18,815 bases of DNA from an uncultured Massilia sp. (GCA_946886065.1 CAMPHU010000077.1:1-18815); one strand, 5' to 3'. Counted from the first letter of the stretch, positions 1 through 6,801 are shown. The notes: generated from the sequence alone by a model not told the origin. Numbers and translations: made by a program.

Positions 1-468
1 CAGCGCAAGCTGTTCTTCAACCTGCGCAGCAACAAGCAGAGCCTGGACGCCATGTCGCCGGCCCAGGTCGACGAGCTGGCACGCATGCTGGACGTGAAGC
101 GCGAGGAAGTGATCGAGATGGAAACCCGCCTGTCGGGCCGCGACATCGCCCTCGAAGCGCCGACGGACGACGAGGACGACAAGTTCTCGCCGATCGCCTA
201 CCTGTCCTCGGACCTGGAAGAGCCGACCAAGGTCATCGAAGCCGGCGAAGTCACCCGCCTGCAGTCGGAAGGCCTGGAGACCGCGCTGTCCAAGCTGGAC
301 CCGCGTTCGCGCCGCATCGTCGAAGCGCGCTGGCTGGCCAACGACGACGGTTCGGGCGCCACCCTGCACACGCTGGCCGAAGAGTTCGGCGTGTCGGCCG
401 AGCGTATCCGCCAGATCGAATCGGCGGCGCTCAAGAAGATGAAGGGCGCGCTGGCCGCCTACATGTAA
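1..468 (+). CDS. rpoH: RNA polymerase sigma-32 factor RpoH, C-terminal part (5' end outside window)
   Basis: This is the alternative sigma factor for heat-shock promoters, acting as a dissociable subunit of RNA polymerase. The reading frame is open from base 1, so the gene starts upstream. The visible 155 residues begin with QRKLFFNLR, the RpoH-box-type segment characteristic of sigma-32. They continue through sigma region 3 (MSPAQVDELARMLDVKREEV) and end in a complete region 4.2 helix-turn-helix (TLAEEFGVSAERIRQIESAA, then LKKMKGALAAYM), which contacts the -35 element. The ATG at 52 is internal and not the start. A strong hairpin plus T-run follows within 50 bases, so the gene ends its transcription unit. 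Identification is by family recognition and is firm. Regulation cannot be judged because the 5' region is missing. Confidence 0.95.
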   Translation, partial: QRKLFFNLRSNKQSLDAMSPAQVDELARMLDVKREEVIEMETRLSGRDIALEAPTDDEDDKFSPIAYLSSDLEEPTKVIEAGEVTRLQSEGLETALSKLDPRSRRIVEARWLANDDGSGATLHTLAEEFGVSAERIRQIESAALKKMKGALAAYM

Positions 469-487
469 TCCGCCTGCCGGATGAACG

Positions 488-513
488 AAGCCCCGCCGCG
501 GCGGGGCTTTTTC
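488..513 (+). terminator. Rho-independent terminator of rpoH
   Basis: A GC-rich inverted repeat is visible: AAGCCCCGCC (488-497), two-base centre, GGCGGGGCTT (500-509), continuing into a run of T residues. It begins 20 bases after the rpoH stop and reads on the plus strand. The minus-strand gene ending at 532 lies just beyond it, so it also separates two convergent units. Confidence 0.9.
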
Positions 514-531
514 TTTGGCGCGCCGGCCGTG

Positions 532-966
532 CTAGCGCCGGGCCACCAGGGTCAGGATTTCGCCGGGCGCCCTGTCCTGTCCGGCGAGCCGGGCCGGCAT
601 CGTGACCATGGCATTGAGCCGGGTGGAGCTCGACATGGAGGGATCCTCGACCACGATCCGCAGTTGCTGGTCGCGCGAGACGAAGGCGTAGGGCGAGAGC
701 GCGGTCAATTGCATCTTGTCCATGCCATCGATTTTCACGTACATGCGGTTGCCCCACATGCTAAGGTGCATGGCTTTGCCGTTCGACAGGGCATACTGGC
801 CCTTGACGGCGTCGAACTCGTCGACCCACAGGTTGCCGAGTCCGGGCTGGACCATGCGCGGCGCGGCCGCGCTGACGCGGACCTCACCGGGCTGGCTGGT
901 TTGTGCGGTCACGGCGGGCGCCACCAGCAATGCGCCGAGAGCCGCGAGAATGAATAGGCGTTTCAT
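532..966 (-). CDS. Small secreted protein of unknown function
   Basis: The 144-residue product starts MKRLFILAALGALLVAPAVTAQ, a typical Sec signal peptide with an AxA-type cleavage site (VTA|Q near residue 21), so the mature protein is probably periplasmic or exported. The ATG at 966 is preferred over an in-frame TTG four codons upstream because GGGGGA sits five to six bases before it. The mature part has no cysteine, no transmembrane helix and no motif I recognise; it alternates hydrophobic and polar residues as a small beta-rich domain would (MHLSMWGNRMYVKIDGMDK). It is transcribed towards rpoH and divergently from arfB. A TATACT -10-like hexamer lies on the minus strand at 1019-1014, but I see no good -35. 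Function unknown. Confidence 0.75.
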   Translation of the reverse strand: MKRLFILAALGALLVAPAVTAQTSQPGEVRVSAAAPRMVQPGLGNLWVDEFDAVKGQYALSNGKAMHLSMWGNRMYVKIDGMDKMQLTALSPYAFVSRDQQLRIVVEDPSMSSSTRLNAMVTMPARLAGQDRAPGEILTLVARR

Positions 967-1059
967 GACATCCCCCAAGGCAGGTGCCGGATCGCATCGA
1001 TCAGGCTACTTTGAGTATAGGCAGCGCCGCGCAACAAGCGAGCAATATCACTCGACCAG

Positions 1060-1470
1060 ATGAAACCGACGATCAATCCCGACGAAGTCGCGTTCAGTGC
1101 GATCCGGGCCCAAGGCCCGGGCGGCCAGAATGTGAACAAGGTCTCGTGCGCGGTGCACGCGCGCTTCGACATCGCCGCGTCCTCGCTGCCGGAGGAGGTC
1201 AAGGCGCGCCTGCTGGAGCTGCGCGACGCCCGCGTCACCCAGGAGGGCGTGCTGGTCATCAAGGCCCAGCAGTCGCGCAGCCTGGAACAGAACAAGCTCG
1301 ACGCGCTGCAGCGCCTGCAGGCCCTGGTCGACAAGGCGGCCGAGGTCCAGGCGGTGCGCCGCCCGACCAGGCCCACGCGCGCCTCGCAGCGCCGCCGCCT
1401 CGACGCCAAGAGCCGCAGCGGCCAGATCAAGGCCTTGCGTGCCAAATTCGGCGGGAAGGTGAGCGACTAG
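1060..1470 (+). CDS. arfB: Alternative ribosome-rescue factor / peptidyl-tRNA hydrolase ArfB (YaeJ)
   Basis: ArfB enters ribosomes stalled at the end of broken mRNAs and hydrolyses the peptidyl-tRNA ester. The protein has 136 residues, close to the about 140 of E. coli YaeJ. The catalytic loop is intact: the RAQGPGGQNVNK stretch places GGQ at residues 21-23, as in release-factor domain 3. The C-terminal tail is strongly basic (RRPTRPTRASQRRR and following KSRSGQIKALRAKF); in ArfB such a tail occupies the empty mRNA channel. There is no codon-recognition domain, which separates it from RF1/RF2. The ATG at 1060 gives the family-typical N terminus, although only a weak ribosome-binding site is seen. 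It stands alone between a divergent gene and the ECF sigma operon. Identification is by family recognition. Confidence 0.93.
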   Translation: MKPTINPDEVAFSAIRAQGPGGQNVNKVSCAVHARFDIAASSLPEEVKARLLELRDARVTQEGVLVIKAQQSRSLEQNKLDALQRLQALVDKAAEVQAVRRPTRPTRASQRRRLDAKSRSGQIKALRAKFGGKVSD

Positions 1471-1515
1471 CCGCGCCAGGTGCGAATCGTGTGACAATCC
1501 GCATGCAGCCTGTGT

Positions 1516-1544
1516 GAACCTTTCGGCGCCTGCGGGGTATTCAC
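1516..1544 (+). promoter_or_regulatory. Candidate ECF-type promoter of the sigma/anti-sigma operon
   Basis: GAACCTTTC (1516-1524) resembles the GAAC-type -35 element used by many ECF sigma factors, and GTATT (1537-1541) lies at -10 distance. The same arrangement recurs at 4701-4729, where 22 of 29 aligned bases agree, with no gap. A start of transcription near 1548 would place the sigma gene's GTG at 1580 just downstream. Autoregulation is common for ECF operons. The assignment is by pattern and by the repeat within this window and has no experimental support. Confidence 0.55.
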
Positions 1545-1579
1545 CGGGGACAGAGCAAGAACACGGGAGCGCAAGCGGC

Positions 1580-2158
1580 GTGAACGGCCGGAGCCATGAT
1601 GCGGAACTGGCGTTACTGGACGAAGCCTGGCTGATCCAGCGGGCGGCGGCCGGGGACCGTTGCGCCTTCACCTCCCTGTACCGCCTCTACTTTCCGCGGA
1701 TCGCGCGTTTCCTGCACCGCATGACGCGCAATGCCCAGCTGATCGAGGAGATCACGAACGATGCGATGCTTGCCGTCTGGCAGAAGGCCGGAACCTTCGA
1801 CGGCAGCTGCAAGCTGTCGACCTGGATCTTCGCGATTGCCTACAGGAAGGCCTGCAAGGCCTTGCACGCGCTCGACGAGCCGCTCGAAGCCTGTCCCGAC
1901 GACTGCGAATGCGCGCCGTGCTGCCAGCCCGAGCGCCTGTTCGAACAGCTGCGCCTGGGCGACGCCGTCAATGCCGCGCTCGACACCCTGCCGCTGGCCC
2001 AGCGCGCGGTGTTCCAGCTGAGCTTTTTCCATGACATGGGCTACGCTGAAATCGCCGACGTCATGGCCTGCCCGGTGAACACCGTGAAGACCCGGCTGTT
2101 CCACGCGCGGCGCCGGCTGGCCCGGCTGCTGGCCGATCAACTGGAGGAACGCACATGA
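1580..2158 (+). CDS. ECF-family RNA polymerase sigma factor with cysteine-rich linker
   Basis: A group IV (extracytoplasmic function) sigma factor that redirects RNA polymerase to its own promoters. Region sigma-2 is clear near residues 20-85 (FTSLYRLYFPRIARFLHRM, EEITNDAMLAVWQ, STWIFAIAYRKA). Region sigma-4 is near 125-180 (LPLAQRAVFQLSFFHDMGYA, NTVKTRLFHARRRLARLL). The linker carries five cysteines at residues 105, 109, 111, 114 and 115 (CPDDCECAPCC), which is unusual. The GTG at 1580 is chosen because GGGAGC precedes it by nine bases. An in-frame GTG at 1514 also exists but lacks a binding site and falls inside the candidate promoter. The stop overlaps the ATG of the anti-sigma gene by four bases (ATGA), implying translational coupling. 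Subgroup not assigned. Confidence 0.9.
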   Translation: MNGRSHDAELALLDEAWLIQRAAAGDRCAFTSLYRLYFPRIARFLHRMTRNAQLIEEITNDAMLAVWQKAGTFDGSCKLSTWIFAIAYRKACKALHALDEPLEACPDDCECAPCCQPERLFEQLRLGDAVNAALDTLPLAQRAVFQLSFFHDMGYAEIADVMACPVNTVKTRLFHARRRLARLLADQLEERT

Positions 2159-2787
2159 GCGGACAGGATGCCCACCAGGCTGCCCAGGCGGTGTTGCCCT
2201 GGTTGCTGAACGGCACGCTGGCGGGCGAGGAGCGCGCCGGCGTCGAGCGCCACCTGCAGGAATGCGCGCCCTGCCGCGCCGACCTGGATGCGCTGCGCGC
2301 CCTGCGCGCGTCCGCTGCCCAGCCGGATCCGGACTGCGATCCGGAGCACGCGCTGGCGCGGCTGCTGCCCGCGCTCGACGCGGGCGAAGCCAGGGCGCTG
2401 CCGCCCCGCCCCACCCTGCTGCAACGCCTGGCCGCCAACGATGCCCGCTGGCTGCTCCGGGTCGCGGCGGCCCAGTTCGCCGTGATCGCGCTGCGGGGCG
2501 GCCTGCTGCTGGCGCGTACGCCCGAGGACGCCGGCGCCTACCGGGCCCTCGGCGCCCAGGCGCCGGCGCAGGCCAGCCTGGTGCTGGTCTTCGCGCCGGA
2601 CACGCCGGAGCGCGAACTGCGCCGCATCGCGCGCGCCGGCGGCGTGCGCATCGTCGGCGGCCCGACCGGCGCCGGCGGCTGGCTTGCCGTGACGCCGGAC
2701 GGCCAACTGGCGCCCGCACTGGCGCGCCTGCGCGCGGAGCCATCGGTGATGCTGGCCGAACCGCTGGGCACCGGGAAACCGCCGTGA
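2155..2787 (+). CDS. Zinc-finger anti-sigma factor with one TM helix and a protease-propeptide-like periplasmic domain
   Basis: This 210-residue protein is the likely membrane inhibitor of the sigma factor encoded upstream. Its cytoplasmic part has the anti-sigma zinc-binding motif H33-x3-C37-x2-C40 (HLQECAPC). A single hydrophobic segment follows at about residues 99-119 (WLLRVAAAQFAVIALRGGLL), leaving a domain of about 90 residues outside. That domain (from ASLVLVFAPDTPERELRR to the end) looks like an S8-protease propeptide: residues 185-204 (LAPALARLRAEPSVMLAEPL) match propeptide residues 105-124 of the neighbouring protease at 10 of 20 positions by eye. Its last codons overlap the GTG start of that protease gene. 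Anti-sigma identity is well supported. The propeptide likeness is my reading and needs structural comparison. Confidence 0.85.
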   Translation: MSGQDAHQAAQAVLPWLLNGTLAGEERAGVERHLQECAPCRADLDALRALRASAAQPDPDCDPEHALARLLPALDAGEARALPPRPTLLQRLAANDARWLLRVAAAQFAVIALRGGLLLARTPEDAGAYRALGAQAPAQASLVLVFAPDTPERELRRIARAGGVRIVGGPTGAGGWLAVTPDGQLAPALARLRAEPSVMLAEPLGTGKPP

Positions 2788-4067
2788 AAGCCTTTCTGTG
2801 CGCCTTCCTCGGCGCGCTGCTGCTGTCGTGCGCGGGCGTGCGGGCGCAGGACGCGCCGGACGCCAGCCAGGCGGCGGCAGCGCGCCAGGTGCTGGTCATG
2901 CTGCGCCTGCCGCCCCAGCATTACCGGCCCGACGCCGCCTACGGCGGCGACTACCTGAACGACAGCGGCCAGGCGGCGCGCCGGCGCGTCGCCCAGGACC
3001 TGGCGCGCACCCATGGCCTGGTCCTGGTCAGCAACTGGCCGATGCCGGTCATCGGCGTCGACTGCTTCGTGATGGAGCAGAGCGGCGCGGCGCCGCTCGC
3101 GCCCGTGCTGGCGGCGCTGGCGCGCGACCCGCGCGTGGCCTGGGCCCAGCCGGTCGCGCTCTACCAGACCCTCGGCGGCGGCGATCCGCTGTTCCGCCTG
3201 CAGCCGGCGGCCCGCAGCTGGCGCCTGGCCGAGCTGCACCGCGCCAGTACCGGCCGCAAGGTCGCGGTGGCGGTGATCGACAGCGGCATCGATGCCGCCC
3301 ATCCCGACCTGGCCGGACAGGTCGCGCTGCAGGAGAACCTGGTCGACGGCCAGGCGGGCGTGGCCGAGACCCACGGCACCGCCGTGGCCGGGGTCATCGC
3401 GGCGCGCCGCGACAATGGCGTCGGCATTGCCGGCGTCGCGCCCGACGCCCGCCTGATGGCCCTGCGCGCCTGCTGGGAAACCGCGGGCCAGCCGGCGCGC
3501 TGCAGCAGCTTCACCCTGGGCAAGGCCCTGAATGTGGCCCTGCTGCACGAGGCGCGCATCATCAACCTCAGCCTGGGCGGCCCGCCCGACCGCCTGCTGC
3601 AAGCCTTGCTGGACGCGGCCCTGGCGCGCGGCGTGCTGGTGGTGGGGGCCATCGATCCGCAGCGCCCCGGCGGCGGCTTTCCCGCCTCGCATCCGGGCGT
3701 GATCGCGGCCGGCGCCGTGGATGCGCCGGATGCCGACATCCCGACCAGCCTGCCCGGCGGCCGCTGGGGCTTCGTCTCCGGTTCGTCCTATGCGGCGGCC
3801 CACGTGAGCGGCATGGCCGCCCTGCTGGTGGAGCTGCGGCCGCGCGCCGGCGCGCCCCTGGTGCGCCAGGCCTTGCGCGAGCAGGCGCGCCTGGCGCTCC
3901 ACCGCGACGAGGGGAACCCCGAAGAGCAGAGCCGCGCGGACGCGCGAGCTGGTAGTATGGATCCATGCGCGCGCCCCTGCTCCCTGCGACCCGCCACCGT
4001 ATCTTCTTCCGCGCCGCCTTGCGCGCGCGCGGCTCAACTGCCCCGATCCTCGCCGCCTTCCTGCTGA
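2784..4067 (+). CDS. Secreted S8-family (subtilisin-like) serine protease
   Basis: A 427-residue exported protease. The N terminus MKAFLCAFLGALLLSCAGVR (GTG start) is a signal peptide; cleavage after AGVRA is likely, although LLSC could be a poor lipobox. Residues about 30-130 form a propeptide (RQVLVMLRLPP to DPRVAWAQPV). The catalytic domain shows D166 in AVIDSGIDAAHPDL, H197 in THGTAVAGVIA and S335 in GSSYAAAHVSGMAALL. The usual oxyanion-hole Asn (AAGN) is not visible; the equivalent stretch reads VVGAIDPQ around D291. The GTG at 2784 overlaps the anti-sigma stop (GTGA); the open frame runs further upstream but only inside the anti-sigma gene. The last 103 bases overlap the next gene and encode a low-complexity tail. 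Family is clear; activity is not proven. Confidence 0.88.
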   Translation: MKAFLCAFLGALLLSCAGVRAQDAPDASQAAAARQVLVMLRLPPQHYRPDAAYGGDYLNDSGQAARRRVAQDLARTHGLVLVSNWPMPVIGVDCFVMEQSGAAPLAPVLAALARDPRVAWAQPVALYQTLGGGDPLFRLQPAARSWRLAELHRASTGRKVAVAVIDSGIDAAHPDLAGQVALQENLVDGQAGVAETHGTAVAGVIAARRDNGVGIAGVAPDARLMALRACWETAGQPARCSSFTLGKALNVALLHEARIINLSLGGPPDRLLQALLDAALARGVLVVGAIDPQRPGGGFPASHPGVIAAGAVDAPDADIPTSLPGGRWGFVSGSSYAAAHVSGMAALLVELRPRAGAPLVRQALREQARLALHRDEGNPEEQSRADARAGSMDPCARPCSLRPATVSSSAPPCARAAQLPRSSPPSC

Positions 4068-4699
4068 GCCTGTCCTGCGCCGCCCAGGCGCAGGTGAGCG
4101 CCAGCCTGTCCCTGGTGTCCGACTACGCGGCGCGCGGCCTGTCGCTCAGCGAAGGCCGTCCCGCCGCCCAGCTGCGCGTCGATGTCGACAGCCCGTCCGG
4201 CTGGTATGCGGGCGGCTTCCTGTCCTCGGCCAGCCTGGCCTACAGCCCGGCGCGGGCCCAGCTGATCGCTTACGCCGGCTACGCCCGCAGGACCGCATCC
4301 GGGCTGAGCTGGGACGCCGGGATCGCCCGCACCACGTTCGCGCGCGACGCCCGCTACCGCTACGACGAGCTGCACGCCGGCCTGGGCTGGGAACGCGGCA
4401 GCCTGCGCGCGTATGTGTCGCCGCACTACTATGGCGCCGGCCGCAGCGCCTATCTCGAGTGGAACGGCGTGCATCCGCTGGGCGAGCGCTGGCGCCTGGT
4501 CGGCCATCTTGGGGTGCTGCGCCGCTTCGGCGGCTACGGCGCCGCCGCTGGGCCGGCGCGCGCCGACCTGCGCCTGGGACTGGCCTACGGCGCCGGCCCC
4601 GCCACCCTCCAGCTGGCCTGGCTGGCGCGCCAGCGCGACCCCGCCGCCGCCGTCCCGCGCGCACGCGCGCTGGCGGCCAGCATCGGCCTCGCCTTCTGA
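3965..4699 (+). CDS. Predicted outer-membrane beta-barrel protein, TIGR02001-like
   Basis: A 244-residue protein resembling the TIGR02001 family of proteobacterial proteins of unknown function. After a long leader ending in a hydrophobic stretch and AQA site (PILAAFLLSLSCAAQAQ), the mature part begins SASLSLVSDYAARGLSLSEG, the family's hallmark start. Alternating aromatic and small residues follow, as expected for transmembrane beta strands, and it ends with phenylalanine (ASIGLAF), as many outer-membrane proteins do. The ATG at 3965 gives a 43-residue leader; a TTG at 4019 would give a shorter one and reduce the overlap with the protease gene from 103 to 49 bases. It is the fourth gene of the sigma-factor operon, so it may be produced with the protease. 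The substrate or partner is unknown. Confidence 0.75.
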   Translation: MRAPLLPATRHRIFFRAALRARGSTAPILAAFLLSLSCAAQAQVSASLSLVSDYAARGLSLSEGRPAAQLRVDVDSPSGWYAGGFLSSASLAYSPARAQLIAYAGYARRTASGLSWDAGIARTTFARDARYRYDELHAGLGWERGSLRAYVSPHYYGAGRSAYLEWNGVHPLGERWRLVGHLGVLRRFGGYGAAAGPARADLRLGLAYGAGPATLQLAWLARQRDPAAAVPRARALAASIGLAF

Positions 4700-4700
4700 A

Positions 4701-4729
4701 GAACCTTTCAGGACCTGGGTGGGATTAAC
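4701..4729 (+). promoter_or_regulatory. Candidate ECF-type promoter before the TIGR03118 lipoprotein gene
   Basis: GAACCTTTC (4701-4709) starts one base after the upstream stop codon and is followed at the same spacing as at 1516-1544 by CCTGNGNGG and ATT. Ungapped agreement between the two sites is 22 of 29 bases. An inverted repeat GGGTGGG (4717-4723) / CCCACCC (4738-4744) overlaps the -10 side and the early transcript; no T-run follows it, so it does not look like a terminator. The site suggests the lipoprotein gene is under the same sigma factor. Confidence 0.5.
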
Positions 4730-4761
4730 GCAGGTAGCCCACCCACCTGACAGGAGCCATC

Positions 4762-5895
4762 ATGCACATCCATCACAGAGCGGCCGCCTTGCTCAAGGCA
4801 GGCCTGGCCGGCCTCACCCTCGCCGCCGCGGCGGTCTCCTGCGGCGGGGGCGGCGGCAATGACGAAGAGATGAGCGTCACCCCGCCCGCCTCCACCATCA
4901 CCAGCGCCTACACCGTCACCGCGCTGGTGACGGAAGCCGCCGGCGGCGCCCCCAATGCCGACCCCAGGCTGCTGAACGCCTGGGGCATCGCCTTCAACCC
5001 GAACGGTTTCGTCTGGGTCGCGAACGAAGGCAGCTCGAGCTCCACCTTGTACGACGGTAACGGCGTGCCGCAGAGCCTGGTGGTGGCCATCCCGGCCGGG
5101 ACAGCCGGCGCGGCCAGGCCGACCGGCATCGTCTTCAACGGCAGCCAGGATTTCAAGGTGACGCAGAACGGCGTTACCGGCGCCAGCCCCTTCATCTTCG
5201 CGGGCCTGGGCGGCACCATCGCCGGCTGGTCGCCGGCGGTGAACCTGAATAATGCCGTAACCACGGTGGACACCGGGATCAACGGAGCCTTCTACACCGG
5301 CCTGGCGATCGGCAGTTCGGCCGGCGCCAATTACATTTATGCAGCCGACTTCCGGCGCGGCGGCATCGACGTCTACGACACCGGCTTCCAGAAAGTCACC
5401 CTGCCCGGGGGCGGTTTCGTCGATCCCGGCCTGCCTCCGAACTATGCGCCTTTCGGCCTGCAGGCCGTGGGCGACCGCGTCTACGTAGCCTATGCGCAGC
5501 GCGGTGCGAACGGCACCGACCGGGTCGGGGGCGCGGGCCTGGGCCTGGTCAACGTGTTCTCGACCGGCGGCGCGTTCGTGGGGCGGCTGGTGACGACCGG
5601 CGGCGTGCTGAACGCGCCCTGGGGCATGGCGATCGCGCCCGCCGATTTCGGTGACTTCAGCAACATGCTGCTGGTGGCCAACCGGGGCGACGGCAAGATC
5701 AACGCCTTCAGCCCGCACGACGGCAAGCTGATCGGCACGCTGATGCGCGGCGACCGCACGCCCATCGCGATCGACGGCCTGTATGGCATTGCCTTCGGCA
5801 ACGGTATCCAGGCCCAGCCGCGCAATGCCCTGTTCTTCACGGCCGGGCCGGGCAACGGGGCGCGCGGGCTGTACGGGCGGATCCAGCTGCAGTAG
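4762..5895 (+). CDS. TIGR03118-family beta-propeller-like lipoprotein
   Basis: A 377-residue exported protein. The N terminus MHIHHRAAALLKAGLAGLTL is followed by AAAAVSC, an acceptable lipobox with C27 as the lipidated residue, and by a glycine-rich spacer (GGGGGNDEE). The rest matches the TIGR03118 family as I know it: LVTEAAGGAPNADPRLLNAW near the start, then repeated blades with GIAFNPNGFVWVANEG, PTGIVFNG, FIFAGLGGTIAGW, ANYIYAADFRRGGIDVYD, LNAPWGMAIAP and DGLYGIAFGNG. Such WVAN/ANRG repeats suggest a six-bladed propeller related to NHL/SMP-30-like folds. No enzymatic residues can be named. The ATG at 4762 follows CAGGAG at good spacing. The upstream promoter-like site ties it to the preceding sigma-factor operon. 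Role unknown. Confidence 0.82.
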   Translation: MHIHHRAAALLKAGLAGLTLAAAAVSCGGGGGNDEEMSVTPPASTITSAYTVTALVTEAAGGAPNADPRLLNAWGIAFNPNGFVWVANEGSSSSTLYDGNGVPQSLVVAIPAGTAGAARPTGIVFNGSQDFKVTQNGVTGASPFIFAGLGGTIAGWSPAVNLNNAVTTVDTGINGAFYTGLAIGSSAGANYIYAADFRRGGIDVYDTGFQKVTLPGGGFVDPGLPPNYAPFGLQAVGDRVYVAYAQRGANGTDRVGGAGLGLVNVFSTGGAFVGRLVTTGGVLNAPWGMAIAPADFGDFSNMLLVANRGDGKINAFSPHDGKLIGTLMRGDRTPIAIDGLYGIAFGNGIQAQPRNALFFTAGPGNGARGLYGRIQLQ

Positions 5896-5959
5896 GCGGC
5901 CGGCAGGCTTTGTGCGCAGCGGCTAGAATGCATGACCATCCGCGCAACAAGGAGAAGTC

Positions 5960-6799
5960 ATGGCCGATTCCACGCCCTACGTCCCGCCGACAGTCTGGAC
6001 GCCCGCCGCCTCCGGCGGCACCTTCGCCAACATCAACCGCCCGGTGGCCGGGCCCACCCACGAGAAGGCGCTCCCGGTCGGCAAGCACCCGCTCCAGCTG
6101 TATTCGCTGGGCACGCCCAATGGCATCAAGGTCACGATCATGCTGGAGGAACTGCTGGCCCTCGGCCATGCCGGCGCCGAGTACGACGCCTGGCTGATCC
6201 GCATCAACGAGGGCGACCAGTTCTCCAGCGGCTTCGTCGAGATCAATCCGAACTCGAAGATCCCGGCGCTGGTGGACCGCAGCGGCGCCCGGCCCCTGCG
6301 CGTGTTCGAATCCGGCTCGATCCTGGTCTACCTGGCCGAGAAGTTCGGCGCCTTCCTGCCCACGGAGCTCGCGGCGCGCACCGAGACCCTGAACTGGCTG
6401 TTCTGGCAGATGGGTTCCGCTCCCTTTGTCGGCGGCGGCTTCGGGCACTTCTATGCCTATGCGCCGGAAAAGCTGGAGTATCCAATCAACCGCTATGCGA
6501 TGGAGACCAAGCGCCAGCTCGATGTGCTGGACCGGCAGCTGGCCGAGCACCGCTACGTAGCCGGCGAGGACTACACGATTGCCGACATGGCGATCTGGCC
6601 GTGGTATGGCGGCATGGTGCGCGGCGAAGCGTATGACGCAGCGGAGTTCCTGTCCGTCCACGAGTACAGGAACGTCGTGCGCTGGGCCGGCGAGATCGCC
6701 GCGCGGCCGGCCGTGATCCGCGGGCGCAAGGTCAACCGGGTGCGCGGCAAGCCCGAGGAACAGGTGGCGGAGCGCCACCAGGCCTCGGACCTCGACTGA
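5960..6799 (+). CDS. yghU: Glutathione S-transferase family disulfide-bond oxidoreductase, YghU type
   Basis: A cytoplasmic GST-superfamily enzyme of 279 residues, close in length to E. coli YghU (about 288). YghU binds two glutathione molecules and reduces small disulfides. Very specific stretches are present: FANINRPVAGPTHEKALPVG, KHPLQLYSLGTPNGIKVTIM, EYDAWLIRINEGDQFSSGF, NPNSKIPAL and ESGSILVYLAEKFG in the thioredoxin-like N domain. WLFWQMGSAPFVGGGFGHFY and YTIADMAIWPWYG follow in the helical C domain. The TPN segment (residues about 52-54) is the glutathione-contacting turn of this subgroup. The ATG at 5960 has AAGGAG seven bases upstream. A TAGAAT hexamer at 5924-5929 could be a -10 but has no matching -35. 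It ends two bases from the convergent GGDEF-EAL gene. Confidence 0.93.
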   Translation: MADSTPYVPPTVWTPAASGGTFANINRPVAGPTHEKALPVGKHPLQLYSLGTPNGIKVTIMLEELLALGHAGAEYDAWLIRINEGDQFSSGFVEINPNSKIPALVDRSGARPLRVFESGSILVYLAEKFGAFLPTELAARTETLNWLFWQMGSAPFVGGGFGHFYAYAPEKLEYPINRYAMETKRQLDVLDRQLAEHRYVAGEDYTIADMAIWPWYGGMVRGEAYDAAEFLSVHEYRNVVRWAGEIAARPAVIRGRKVNRVRGKPEEQVAERHQASDLD

Positions 6800-6801
6800 G
6801 A

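Noticed and set aside
1514..1579. GTG at 1514 as start of the ECF sigma factor
   Set aside because: No ribosome-binding site precedes it and it overlaps the -35-like element; the GTG at 1580 has GGGAGC upstream. Not fully excluded.
2262..2783. Upstream extension of the protease frame to an ATG at 2262
   Set aside because: This part lies inside the anti-sigma gene and gives an Arg/Ala-rich low-complexity sequence; the GTG at 2784 begins a proper signal peptide.
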